Assembly (NCBI GenBank): GCA_934589835.1
Contig: CAKTOK010000010.1
Span: 1 to 44,452 of the forward strand
Source of the DNA: an uncultured Oscillospiraceae bacterium
Lineage (GTDB): Bacteria; Bacillota; Clostridia; Oscillospirales; Oscillospiraceae
DNA length: 44,452 bases
Direction of reading: 5' to 3'
Shown: positions 6,935 to 14,835 of the stretch, in pieces
How the letters are laid out: each line of letters starts with the position of its first letter
Numbering within the stretch: the stretch's first letter is position 1
Program-made: the position numbers and the translations under genes
Notes under the pieces: generated by a model
Databases searched by the model: none
Told to the model about the DNA's origin: nothing
The model's input: only the letters and a program-made list of their open reading frames with translations

Positions 6935-9109
6935 ATGAGAATCATCAAGAGAAACGGAGCCGAGGTCGGCTTTGACATTACCAAGATCATTATCGCCGTC
7001 ACCAAGGCCAACGAGTCCGTGGAGGAGGTGGACCGGATGACGCCGGTGCAGATCCAGCGGATCGCGGAGTCCGTGGAGCTGCAGTGCCAGAAGATGAACC
7101 GCGCCCCCACCGTGGAGGAGATCCAGGACATGGTGGAGCACTACATCATGGCCCACGGCGCCTTTGAGGTGGCCAAGCACTACATCACCTACCGCTACAC
7201 CCGCTCTCTGGTGCGTAAGTCCAACACCACCGACGACAAGATCCTCAGCCTCATCGAGTGCAACAACGAGGAGGCCAAGCAGGAGAACTCCAACAAGAAT
7301 CCGGTGGTCAACTCCACCCAGCGGGACTATATGGCCGGCGAGGTCAGCCGCGACCTCAGCGAGCGCATCCTGCTGCCGCAGGATATTGTGGAGGCGCACC
7401 GCGAGGGTATCATCCACTTCCACGACAGCGACTATTATGCCCAGCATATGCACAACTGCGATCTGGTGAATCTGGAGGATATGCTGCAAAACGGCACCGT
7501 CATCACCGGTACGCTCATCGAAAAGCCCCACAGCTTCGCCACCGCCTGCAACATCGCCACCCAGATCGTGGCGCAGGTGGCCAGCAACCAGTATGGCGGC
7601 CAGTCCATCTCCCTGACCCATCTGGCGCCCTTCGTGCAGGTGAGCCGCAATAAGATCCGCGCCAGCGTGCGGGAGGAGTTTGACGCCGTGGGCGTGGCGG
7701 TGACGGAGGATCAGATCAACGCCATCGCGGAGAAGCGCCTGCGGGAGGAGATCCGCCGCGGCGTGCAGACCATCCAGTATCAGGTGGTGACGCTGCTGAC
7801 CACCAACGGACAGGCGCCGTTCATCACGGTGTTCATGTATCTGGGTGAGGCTCGCAGCCAGCAGGAGAAGGCCGATCTGGCGGTCATCATCGAGGAGATG
7901 CTGCTCCAGCGGTATCAGGGCGTGAAGAACGAGAAGGGCGTGTGGGTCACACCGGCGTTCCCCAAGCTCATCTATGTGCTGGAGGAGGACAACATCCACG
8001 AGGACAGCAAGTACTGGTACCTGACGGAGCTGGCGGCCAAATGCACCGCCAAGCGGATGGTGCCGGACTATATCAGCGAGAAGAAGATGCTGGAGCTGAA
8101 GGTGGACAAGAACGGCGAGGGTCACTGCTACCCCTGCATGGGCTGCCGCAGCTTCCTGACCCCCTATGTGGACGAGAACGGCAAGCCCAAGTACTACGGC
8201 CGGTTCAATCAGGGCGTGGTGACGGTGAACCTGCCGGATATCGCCCTCAGCTCCGGCGGCAATATCGAGAAGTTCTGGCGCATCTTCGATGAGCGCATGG
8301 AGCTGTGCCACCGGGCGCTGCTGTGCCGCCACGAGCGGCTGAAGGGTACGCTGTCCGACGCCGCGCCTATCCTGTGGCAGTACGGCGCCTGCGCCCGGCT
8401 GAAGAAGGGCGAGCCCATCGACAAGCTGCTGTTTGGCGGCTACTCCACCATCTCCCTGGGCTATGCGGGCCTGTATGAGTGCGTGAAGTACATGACCGGC
8501 AAATCCCACACCGACCCCAGCGCCACCCCCTTTGCACTGGAGGTCATGAACGCGCTGAACGCCGCCTGCAAGAAGTGGAAGGCCCAGCACAACATCGACT
8601 TCTCCCTGTACGGCACGCCGCTGGAGTCCACCACCTACAAGTTCGCCAAGTGCCTGCAAAAGCGGTTCGGCGTGGTGGAGGGCATCACCGACAAGGGCTA
8701 TATCACCAACAGCTATCACGTCCATGTGACGGAGCCCATCGACGCCTTCAAAAAGCTGGAGTTCGAGGCTCAGTTCCAGCACCTGTCCCCCGGCGGCGCC
8801 ATCAGCTATGTGGAGGTGCCGGATATGCAGAACAATCTGGACGCGGTGCTGGAGGTCATGAAGTTCATCTATGACCACATCATCTATGCCGAGCTCAACA
8901 CCAAGAGCGACTATTGTCAGGTATGCGGCTGGGACGGCGAAATTGAGATCGTGGAGCAGGACGGTAAGCTGATCTGGAGGTGCCCCCAGTGCGGCAACAC
9001 CGATCAGGACAAGATGAACGTGGCGCGGCGCACCTGCGGCTATATCGGCACACAGTTCTGGAACCAGGGACGCACGCAGGAGATCAAGGACCGCGTGCTG
9101 CATCTGTAA
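6935..9109 (+). CDS. nrdD: Anaerobic ribonucleoside-triphosphate reductase (class III)
   Basis: Reduces ribonucleoside triphosphates to deoxy forms without oxygen, using a glycyl radical. The 724-residue protein begins with an ATP-cone (about 3-95), the allosteric dATP/ATP sensor. It has the large barrel domain and ends in a zinc site (CQVC at 661-664, CPQC at 683-686) followed by the glycyl radical motif RTCGYIG with Gly702. AAGGAGG stands 6 bases before the ATG. The activase nrdG follows after a terminator and a palindromic repeat. Tandem NrdR-like boxes lie in the promoter. Confidence 0.98.
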   Translation: MRIIKRNGAEVGFDITKIIIAVTKANESVEEVDRMTPVQIQRIAESVELQCQKMNRAPTVEEIQDMVEHYIMAHGAFEVAKHYITYRYTRSLVRKSNTTDDKILSLIECNNEEAKQENSNKNPVVNSTQRDYMAGEVSRDLSERILLPQDIVEAHREGIIHFHDSDYYAQHMHNCDLVNLEDMLQNGTVITGTLIEKPHSFATACNIATQIVAQVASNQYGGQSISLTHLAPFVQVSRNKIRASVREEFDAVGVAVTEDQINAIAEKRLREEIRRGVQTIQYQVVTLLTTNGQAPFITVFMYLGEARSQQEKADLAVIIEEMLLQRYQGVKNEKGVWVTPAFPKLIYVLEEDNIHEDSKYWYLTELAAKCTAKRMVPDYISEKKMLELKVDKNGEGHCYPCMGCRSFLTPYVDENGKPKYYGRFNQGVVTVNLPDIALSSGGNIEKFWRIFDERMELCHRALLCRHERLKGTLSDAAPILWQYGACARLKKGEPIDKLLFGGYSTISLGYAGLYECVKYMTGKSHTDPSATPFALEVMNALNAACKKWKAQHNIDFSLYGTPLESTTYKFAKCLQKRFGVVEGITDKGYITNSYHVHVTEPIDAFKKLEFEAQFQHLSPGGAISYVEVPDMQNNLDAVLEVMKFIYDHIIYAELNTKSDYCQVCGWDGEIEIVEQDGKLIWRCPQCGNTDQDKMNVARRTCGYIGTQFWNQGRTQEIKDRVLHL

Positions 9110-9122
9110 AGGACGGCGCATC

Positions 9123-9149
9123 AAAAGGCGGGCAGACGCCCGCCTTTTT
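9123..9149 (+). terminator. Terminator after nrdD
   Basis: A 9-bp stem AAGGCGGGC / GCCCGCCTT with a 4-base loop and a run of five T, 14 bases past the nrdD stop. It separates nrdD from nrdG, so nrdG may need readthrough or its own promoter. Confidence 0.8.
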
Positions 9150-9180
9150 CCCGCCTGTTCATAATCTTCTCATATTTGCG

Positions 9181-9232
9181 TGATACCATCGGCTGACAAG
9201 GGCGTGTCTGCTCTTGTCAACCGATGGTATCA
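9181..9232. repeat. Palindromic repeat, copy 1 of 3
   Basis: Two 23-base arms (9181-9203 and 9210-9232) pair at 21 of 23 positions around a 6-base loop. Outer core TACCATCGG / CCGATGGTA, inner core TGACAAG / CTTGTCA. It lies between the nrdD terminator and the nrdG ribosome site. Related copies are at 10629-10673 and 22942-22991. Confidence 0.85.
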
Positions 9233-9252
9233 TCCCACCACAGGAGGGCGCT

Positions 9253-9786
9253 ATGCACTACGGAGAATTGAAAAAATGCGATATCGCCAACGGTACCGGC
9301 GTGCGGGTGACGCTGTTCGTTTCCGGCTGCACCAACCATTGCCCCGACTGCTTCCAGCCCCAGACATGGGACTTCGACTACGGCAGGGAGTTCACCGACG
9401 CGACGAAGGCGGAGATCTTCGCCGAGCTGGACAAGCCCTTCGTCAACGGATTGACCGTACTGGGCGGGGAGCCCTTTGAGCCGCGGAACCAGCGGGAGCT
9501 GCTGCCGGTGCTGCGGGAAATACGGGAGAGGTATCCCCAGAAGACCATCTGGTGCTTCACCGGCTTTCGACTGGAGGACGAGCTGCTGCGCGACGGCAGC
9601 TATCCCCGCTGCGAGGCTACGGACGGGATGCTGGCGTGTATCAATATTCTGGTGGACGGCCGGTTCCAGAAGGAGCTGAAGGACATCTCCCTCCAGTTCC
9701 GCGGCAGCCGGAACCAGCGGGTCATCGACATGGACCGGACCCGCCAGACGGGCGAGGTCGCCATCTGGGATAAGCTGAGAAAGTGA
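9253..9786 (+). CDS. nrdG: Anaerobic ribonucleotide reductase-activating protein
   Basis: A radical SAM enzyme that installs the glycyl radical on NrdD. The 177-residue protein carries the cluster motif CTNHCPDC (Cys26, Cys30, Cys33) and the SAM-binding GGEPF (VLGGEPFEPRNQ). The ATG at 9253 follows AGGAGG by 5 to 6 bases; the frame extends upstream into the palindromic repeat, which I exclude. A DUF4097 lipoprotein gene follows 9 bases later and probably shares its transcript. Confidence 0.96.
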   Translation: MHYGELKKCDIANGTGVRVTLFVSGCTNHCPDCFQPQTWDFDYGREFTDATKAEIFAELDKPFVNGLTVLGGEPFEPRNQRELLPVLREIRERYPQKTIWCFTGFRLEDELLRDGSYPRCEATDGMLACINILVDGRFQKELKDISLQFRGSRNQRVIDMDRTRQTGEVAIWDKLRK

Positions 9787-9795
9787 GGAATACCC

Positions 9796-10620
9796 ATGAA
9801 AAAAGGAGCTGCACTGCTGCTGGTACTGCTGCTGACGCTGGCCCTGACCGCCTGCGGCCGGACGCCGCCGGACGACGGCAGCGCCGCCGCGCCGGACCGG
9901 CAGGAGGAGCCGGATGCGGGCTATACTGCCGGCGGCGGTGAGATCGTGCAGATAGACGGCTTTCGGGAGATCGATATCCAGTGGATCGCCGGCAAGGTCG
10001 TGGTGGAGCGGTACGACGGCAAGGTAACGGAGCTGTCGGAGACGAAGCTGGACGGCAGTCCCGTGTCACTGAAGATGGAGTGGCGGCTCAACGAGGATAC
10101 CGGCAAGCTGGAGATCCGCTCCCAGCCGGTGCAGGCCAACACGGACGAGGGAAAGCTGCTGACGGTGCGTCTGCCCAGAGACACCGTGCTGTATGAGCTG
10201 GACATCAACACCGTCAGCGCCGATGTGGACGTGCAGGCGTCCTTCACCCAGCTGACGGAGCTGGCGATCACCACCGTCAGCGGCAGTGTGACGGCGGCGG
10301 ATGTGACGGCGGACGAGGTATCTCTGGCCAGCACCAGCGGCGAGCTGGCAGGCGTCTATCAGGCCCAACGGCTGGATGTGGATACCGTCAGCGGCAAGGT
10401 GACGCTGAAGCTGCCCAATGTGCCGCAGGAGCTGGAGGCGGAGACCACCAGCGGCGATGTGACGCTGACGCTGTCGGCGCAGCCCGCCGCGCCGGTGGCG
10501 CTGCGCTTCCAGACGGTCAGCGGCAGTTTCCGGAGCGACATCGACAGCGCCGACAACGCCGCCAATGTCTGGGAGTTCCAGACAGTCAGCGGCAGCGTGA
10601 CGGTCAGCGCGGCGGCATAA
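9796..10620 (+). CDS. Lipoprotein with DUF4097-type repeated beta strands
   Basis: A 274-residue predicted lipoprotein with a signal peptide and lipobox LTAC (Cys20). From about residue 135 the motif T-V/T-S-G recurs roughly every 20 residues (NTVSADV, TTVSGSV, ASTSGEL, DTVSGKV, ETTSGDV, QTVSGSF, QTVSGSV). This regular spacing suggests a right-handed beta solenoid, as in DUF4097 (adhesin-like) proteins. Function unknown; it would sit on the outer face of the membrane. It follows nrdG by 9 bases with a weak GAGGA site. Confidence 0.88.
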   Translation: MKKGAALLLVLLLTLALTACGRTPPDDGSAAAPDRQEEPDAGYTAGGGEIVQIDGFREIDIQWIAGKVVVERYDGKVTELSETKLDGSPVSLKMEWRLNEDTGKLEIRSQPVQANTDEGKLLTVRLPRDTVLYELDINTVSADVDVQASFTQLTELAITTVSGSVTAADVTADEVSLASTSGELAGVYQAQRLDVDTVSGKVTLKLPNVPQELEAETTSGDVTLTLSAQPAAPVALRFQTVSGSFRSDIDSADNAANVWEFQTVSGSVTVSAAA

Positions 10621-10628
10621 GTGCGTCA

Positions 10629-10673
10629 TACCATCAGGGACAAGGGCGCGGCTGCCCTTATCGACTGATGGTA
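10629..10673. repeat. Palindromic repeat, copy 2 of 3
   Basis: Arms TACCATCAG...GACAAGGGC and GCCCTTATC...CTGATGGTA. Relative to copy 1 the pair G-C in the outer stem has become A-T on both arms, a compensatory change. It lies between the lipoprotein stop and its terminator. Confidence 0.8.
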
Positions 10674-10687
10674 CCGATGAAGCAGCG

Positions 10688-10727
10688 CAGGCGCTCCGAC
10701 CGAAAATGGCCGGAGCGCCTGTTTTTT
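10688..10727 (+). terminator. Terminator after the DUF4097 lipoprotein
   Basis: An 11-bp stem CAGGCGCTCCG / CGGAGCGCCTG, a 12-base loop and six T. Its end touches the last bases of the convergent ModE-like gene. Confidence 0.85.
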
Positions 10728-11083
10728 CAAGTATTTTCGAGAAATGCGGCAAATTCCTCCTGATACAGCTCATCCGCCGCATCGCGGAGCCTTGCACAAA
10801 AGGCGTCGTAGGCGGTGAGCAGCCGCAGGCCCTCGTCCGTCAGGGCCGCGCCGCCGCCGCCATGCCCGCCGATGGTGGAGGACAGCAGCGGGAAGCCCAG
10901 CGCCTTTTCCGCGTTTTTCACCACAGTCCACGCCTTGGAATAGGCCATGTCCATGTGCAGCGCCGCCGCCCGCAGGGAGCGCAGCTCCTGCACACCGTGA
11001 AGAAGGCGGGCCACGCCGGGGCCGAAGCACTTTACATCGGTAAAGAGACGGCAGGATAAATTGTACGTCATCGTCGTTTTCAT
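10727..11083 (-). CDS. ModE-like winged helix regulator (molybdenum type)
   Basis: A 118-residue protein resembling the N-terminal DNA-binding domain of ModE: a winged helix-turn-helix (LRSLRAAALHMDMAYSKAWTVVKNAEKALGFP) and the Gly-rich wing (STIGGHGGGGAALTDEG). It lacks the C-terminal molybdate-binding (TOBE) domains, so it is a stand-alone HTH protein of a type common in Clostridia. It is divergent from yqeB, a molybdenum hydroxylase maturation marker, which fits a molybdenum-related role. No ribosome site precedes the ATG, which lies only 6 bases past a strong -10 box, so the mRNA is probably leaderless. Confidence 0.88.
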   Translation of the reverse strand: MKTTMTYNLSCRLFTDVKCFGPGVARLLHGVQELRSLRAAALHMDMAYSKAWTVVKNAEKALGFPLLSSTIGGHGGGGAALTDEGLRLLTAYDAFCARLRDAADELYQEEFAAFLENT

Positions 11084-11089
11084 GCGCTA

Positions 11090-11118
11090 ATTGTAGCAGA
11101 CCCGCAGGGACGCGTCAA
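11090..11118 (-). promoter_or_regulatory. Promoter of the ModE-like gene
   Basis: TTGACG (11118-11113), a 17-bp spacer and TACAAT (11095-11090) on the minus strand. The -10 box ends 6 bases before the ATG. Its -35 box and that of the divergent promoter form GTCAA-N6-TTGAC, so one bound protein could control both. Confidence 0.75.
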
Positions 11119-11124
11119 CAGGGA

Positions 11125-11153
11125 TTGACCTTTTTCAGGCGAAGTGTTACCAT
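11125..11153 (+). promoter_or_regulatory. Promoter of yqeB
   Basis: TTGACC (11125-11130), a 17-bp spacer and TACCAT (11148-11153), back to back with the ModE-like promoter; 6 bp separate the two -35 boxes. Confidence 0.6.
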
Positions 11154-11179
11154 CAATCAAACAGAGGTGAGGTTTTTCC

Positions 11180-11977
11180 ATGAGAGTTCTGATCCGCGGC
11201 GCGGGAGATATCGCCACCGGTATCGCCCTGCGGCTGTACCGCTGCCATATTCAGGTCGTGATGACCGATCTGCCCGCGCCCACCGCCATCCGAAGGACGG
11301 TGTGCTTTTCGCAGGCCATCGTGCTGGGCCGTACAGAGGTAGAGGGCGTAACGGCGGAGCGGGCGGCGGACGCAGCCCACGCCGAGGCGCTGCTGGCGCA
11401 GGGCGTTATTCCCGTGCTGGCCGATCCGGAGGGCGCGTGCCGTCCGGCGCTTCGGCCCGATGCGGTGGTGGACGCCATTCTGGCCAAGCGAAATCTGGGC
11501 ACGGCCATCACCGATGCGCCGGTGGTCATCGGCGTGGGCCCGGGGTTCACCGCCGGCACGGACTGCCACGCCGCGGTGGAGACCATGCGGGGCCACACGC
11601 TGGGCCGCGTCATCTATCAAGGCAGCGCCCTGCCCAATACCAACATCCCGGGCCTTATCGGCGGCTATGCGGGAGAGCGGGTGCTGCGCTCGCCGGCGGA
11701 CGGCGTGTTCCGCCAGCTGCTGGAGATCGGCGCGGAGGTCAGAGCCGGCGACGTGGCCGGAGAGGTGGCGGGCCTGCCCATGCGGTGTACCATCGACGGC
11801 GTACTGCGGGGCATCCTGCCGGAGGGCACACCGGTCCACAAGGGCATGAAGGCCGGCGATGTGGACCCCCGGTGCAGGCCGGAGTACTGCACTACTGCCT
11901 CGGACAAGGCGCTGGCGGTGGGCGGCGGCGTGCTGGAGGCGCTGCTGCACCTGAGCGGCGAGCTGAAAAGACTGTAA
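11180..11977 (+). CDS. yqeB: Selenium-dependent molybdenum hydroxylase maturation protein, YqeB/EF2563 family
   Basis: A 265-residue protein of the YqeB (EF2563) family, a marker of the labile selenium cofactor found in some molybdenum hydroxylases. It starts with a nucleotide-binding-like motif (VLIRGAGDIATGIALRL) and ends in a domain with barrel-sandwich character (VRAGDVAGEV...TPVHKGMKAGDVDPR). Its precise reaction is not known. No hydroxylase, yqeC, selD or molybdopterin gene is visible nearby, so it is an orphan here; a ModE-like regulator is divergent. GAGGTGAGG precedes the ATG. Confidence 0.92.
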   Translation: MRVLIRGAGDIATGIALRLYRCHIQVVMTDLPAPTAIRRTVCFSQAIVLGRTEVEGVTAERAADAAHAEALLAQGVIPVLADPEGACRPALRPDAVVDAILAKRNLGTAITDAPVVIGVGPGFTAGTDCHAAVETMRGHTLGRVIYQGSALPNTNIPGLIGGYAGERVLRSPADGVFRQLLEIGAEVRAGDVAGEVAGLPMRCTIDGVLRGILPEGTPVHKGMKAGDVDPRCRPEYCTTASDKALAVGGGVLEALLHLSGELKRL

Positions 11978-12012
11978 AGCAAACACACTTCACAATATTT
12001 TAGGAGGACTGG

Positions 12013-13581
12013 ATGATGGAAACCTACGGACTGGAGAAGCTGGGCCTTGTAAACACAGGCGCGGTCTACCGCAATCTGACGCCGGCTCAGCTGGTGGAGC
12101 ACGCGCTGCGCCGCGGAGAGGGCACGCTGTCCGACACCGGCGCACTGGTGGTGAAGACCGGCAAGTACACCGGCCGTGCCGCCAACGATAAATATATCGT
12201 GGATACCCCCGCCGTCCACGATGACATCGCATGGGGCAAGGTGAACCGCCCCATCGAGAAGACAAGGTACGACGCCATCCGCGCCAAGGTGCTGGCCTAC
12301 CTGCAGGGACGGGATATCTTCGTTTTCGATGGCTTTGCCGGTGCGGATCCCAAATACACCAAGGCGTTCCGCATTGTCAACGAGCTGGCCAGCCAGAACC
12401 TGTTCATTCACCAGCTGCTGCGCCGCCCCACGGCGGAACAGCTGCGGGATTTCCGCGAGGACTATACCATCATCGCCGCCCCGGGCTTCCGGTGTGTGCC
12501 GGAGATCGACGGGACCCACTCCGAGGCCGCCATTCTGGTGAACTACGAGGCTCACGAGGTGGTGATCTGCGGCACCCGCTATGCCGGTGAGATCAAGAAG
12601 TCCGTGTTCTCCGTGATGAACTATGTGCTGCCCAAGCAGGGCGTGTTTCCCATGCACTGCTCGGCCAACATCGGCAAAAACGGCGACAGCGCCGTGTTCT
12701 TCGGCCTTAGCGGCACCGGCAAGACCACGCTTTCCGCCGATCCCGACCGGATGCTCATCGGCGACGATGAGCACGGCTGGGCCGACGACTCTGTGTTCAA
12801 CTTCGAGGGCGGCTGCTACGCCAAGTGCATCAACCTCAGCCCCGAGGGGGAGCCGGAGATCTACAACGCCATCAGGTTCGGCGCGCTGGTGGAGAATGTG
12901 GTGATGGACCCCGACACGCGGCGGCTCGATTTTGACGACGACTCGCTGGCGGTGAACTCCCGCGTGGGCTACCCCGTGGAGTATATCCCCAACGCGGAGC
13001 TGTCCGGCATGAGCCCCAGCGTGCCCAAGACCGTGATCTTCCTGACGGCGGATGCCTACGGCGTGCTGCCGCCCATCAGCAAGCTGGACCGGAACCAGGC
13101 CATGTACTACTTCGTCTCCGGTTTCACCTCCAAGGTGGCCGGCACGGAGATCGGCGTCACGGAGCCGGTGCCCACCTTCTCCACCTGCTTCGGCGAGCCG
13201 TTCCTGCCGCTGGACCCCTCCGTTTACGCCGCCATGCTGGCGGAGAAGGTGGAGAAGGCCGGCGCCAAGGTGTATCTGGTGAACACCGGCTGGAACGGCA
13301 CCGGCCAGCGGATGAAGCTGCGCTACACCCGCGCCATGGTCACCGCCGCGCTGACCGGCGCCATCGAGGAAAGCGCGTTTGTTACCGATCCCACCTTCGG
13401 TGTGCAGGTGCCCACCCACATCGAGGGTGTGCCTGATGAGCTGCTGATCCCCGCCAATACATGGGAGGACAAGGCGGCCTACGAGGCCGGCTGCAAAAAG
13501 CTGGCACGGAGCTTTGCGGAGAACTTCAAAAAGTATACCCACATGAGCGCCGAGGTGACGGCGGCGGGTCCCAAGGTGTGA
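12013..13581 (+). CDS. pckA: Phosphoenolpyruvate carboxykinase (ATP)
   Basis: Interconverts oxaloacetate + ATP and PEP + CO2 + ADP. In fermenting gut anaerobes it often runs toward CO2 fixation to oxaloacetate. The 522-residue protein has the P-loop GLSGTGKTT at 231-239, the kinase-2/metal motif DDEHGW at 251-256, and the PEPCK signature region with NGDSAVFFGLSG. AGGAGG (12002-12007) serves either ATG 12013 or 12016; I took the first. It follows yqeB by 35 bases without a clear promoter, so the two may be cotranscribed. Confidence 0.97.
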   Translation: MMETYGLEKLGLVNTGAVYRNLTPAQLVEHALRRGEGTLSDTGALVVKTGKYTGRAANDKYIVDTPAVHDDIAWGKVNRPIEKTRYDAIRAKVLAYLQGRDIFVFDGFAGADPKYTKAFRIVNELASQNLFIHQLLRRPTAEQLRDFREDYTIIAAPGFRCVPEIDGTHSEAAILVNYEAHEVVICGTRYAGEIKKSVFSVMNYVLPKQGVFPMHCSANIGKNGDSAVFFGLSGTGKTTLSADPDRMLIGDDEHGWADDSVFNFEGGCYAKCINLSPEGEPEIYNAIRFGALVENVVMDPDTRRLDFDDDSLAVNSRVGYPVEYIPNAELSGMSPSVPKTVIFLTADAYGVLPPISKLDRNQAMYYFVSGFTSKVAGTEIGVTEPVPTFSTCFGEPFLPLDPSVYAAMLAEKVEKAGAKVYLVNTGWNGTGQRMKLRYTRAMVTAALTGAIEESAFVTDPTFGVQVPTHIEGVPDELLIPANTWEDKAAYEAGCKKLARSFAENFKKYTHMSAEVTAAGPKV

Positions 13582-13585
13582 GTCG

Positions 13586-13900
13586 ATGCTGGAGCTGAAG
13601 ATCCTGATCGACGACATCGACTACAACAGCGTGTCGGAGCTGCTGGTGCCTCTGCTGGCGGAGAAGCTGGAAAAGGACGGCAAGGGCGGCATTCTGGGCG
13701 GCGTACTGGCGGGCACTCCGGAGATGGCGGTGAGTATGGCCCGCACGCTGCTGAGCGCCATGCCGCAGCAGAAGAAGGACGAGCTGGTGGTGCAGCTGGT
13801 CACGAAGAACCGCGACAAGCTGCTGCAAAAGGGCAGGGAGCTGGCAGCCCGCCACGGCGTACATCTGCAGCTGTGCGATGTGTCGGCGAAAAAGCTATGA
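13586..13900 (+). CDS. Small protein of unknown function downstream of pckA
   Basis: A 104-residue soluble protein starting 4 bases after the pckA stop, so almost certainly cotranscribed with it. It has long amphipathic stretches (VSELLVPLLAEKLEKDGKGG, MARTLLSAMPQQKKDELVVQLVTKN) and a short Gly-rich turn near residue 37. I do not recognise a family. Its position suggests a partner or regulator of PEPCK, which is inference only. A bidirectional terminator follows. Confidence 0.75.
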   Translation: MLELKILIDDIDYNSVSELLVPLLAEKLEKDGKGGILGGVLAGTPEMAVSMARTLLSAMPQQKKDELVVQLVTKNRDKLLQKGRELAARHGVHLQLCDVSAKKL

Positions 13901-13908
13901 AAGAGAGA

Positions 13909-13945
13909 AAAAGCGCCCCCACGGCGAAGCCGTGGGGGCGCTTTG
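13909..13945. terminator. Bidirectional terminator
   Basis: A 16-bp perfect stem (AAAGCGCCCCCACGGC / its complement) with a GAA loop, between the pckA-104aa operon and the convergent lipoprotein gene. Confidence 0.85.
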
Positions 13946-13960
13946 CGTCAGATATGGCGA

Positions 13961-14737
13961 TCAGGCGGCTGCCTTGACCACGGAGGTAATGTGGGGGTTC
14001 ACGCCCTCATACCAGTACAGGAAGCCCTCCATGTCCACCACGTCGCCCACGTTCAGGGCCTTGACGGCCTCATACACATCGGAGCCGGGGCCGCACAGAT
14101 AGCTCTCCACCACGAAGGTGTAGGTCTTGTCGTTCAGGGAGACGTTGAAGTACAGATCGTCGCCCTCGCTGCCGGAGCCGTCCCAGTTGTACAGGAACGG
14201 AGCGCCCGCGTCATTGGAGGCGGCCACGGTCATGCCCTTGAAGGACACCTTCTCATTCTGGTGCTGGATCAGCTCGTCGCTGCCCAGCAGGGAGGTGACA
14301 TCCAGCGCCTCATAGACCTTGTAGCCCTCCAGCACCTCACAGGTGGCGTCGATGATCTCCACCTCGCCGGACCACTCGGCCTTGTAGCCGCTGACGCGGA
14401 TCTTGGTGCCCTCGCCCAGCAGGGTGTCATACTCCTCCTTGGAGCAGGGCATATTGTACAGGAAGTACGCGCCGTCATCGGCCTGGGTATAGAACGTGGC
14501 CACGCCGACGCCGTCCTTCTCCCACCAACCCTGGCGGGCCTGAATGTACGTCTCCACGGTGACGGGGGAATCCACAGCGGCCGCATCGAACTCCGCGTGG
14601 GTCATGACGGTCACAACGGCGTCGTCGCAGTCATCGGGGGTATCCGGCGTGTCGGGCTCCGCGGGGGTCTTGTCGCCGCAGGCCGCCAGGCTCAGCGCCA
14701 TCACCAGCGCCAGCAGCAGGGTCAAAAACTTTTTCAT
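13961..14737 (-). CDS. Lipoprotein with two OB-like domains
   Basis: A 258-residue predicted lipoprotein with signal peptide and lipobox LAAC (Cys20), then a Pro/Asp/Thr-rich linker. Two similar halves follow, at about 42-130 and 150-255. Each has a pattern V-T-V-x-T/K-G... FLYN... G-T/D-x-V-x-V/M-x-G-Y/F typical of OB-fold strand order. The fold call is inference. The ATG at 14737 follows GAGGAGA. It lies downstream of the ABC importer operon on the same strand but has its own promoter. Confidence 0.83.
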   Translation of the reverse strand: MKKFLTLLLALVMALSLAACGDKTPAEPDTPDTPDDCDDAVVTVMTHAEFDAAAVDSPVTVETYIQARQGWWEKDGVGVATFYTQADDGAYFLYNMPCSKEEYDTLLGEGTKIRVSGYKAEWSGEVEIIDATCEVLEGYKVYEALDVTSLLGSDELIQHQNEKVSFKGMTVAASNDAGAPFLYNWDGSGSEGDDLYFNVSLNDKTYTFVVESYLCGPGSDVYEAVKALNVGDVVDMEGFLYWYEGVNPHITSVVKAAA

Positions 14738-14773
14738 GTTGCTTCTCCTCTTGTTTGTACCATTAAAATGGTG

Positions 14774-14810
14774 AATGGGACGGGTGCGCCACACGCACAC
14801 CCGTCCCATT
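14774..14810 (-). terminator. Hairpin ending the ABC importer operon
   Basis: Perfect 13-bp arms (AATGGGACGGGTG / CACCCGTCCCATT) 21 bases past the binding-protein stop. The T tract is weak. The right arm overlaps the -10 box of the lipoprotein promoter, so only readthrough transcripts from upstream contain the whole hairpin. Confidence 0.6.
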
Positions 14811-14835
14811 ATACCGCATTTTACAGAGAAATCAA
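14808..14835 (-). promoter_or_regulatory. Promoter of the OB-like lipoprotein gene
   Basis: TTGATT (14835-14830), a 16-bp spacer and a perfect TATAAT (14813-14808) on the minus strand. The -35 overlaps the stop codon of the upstream binding-protein gene. Confidence 0.65.
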
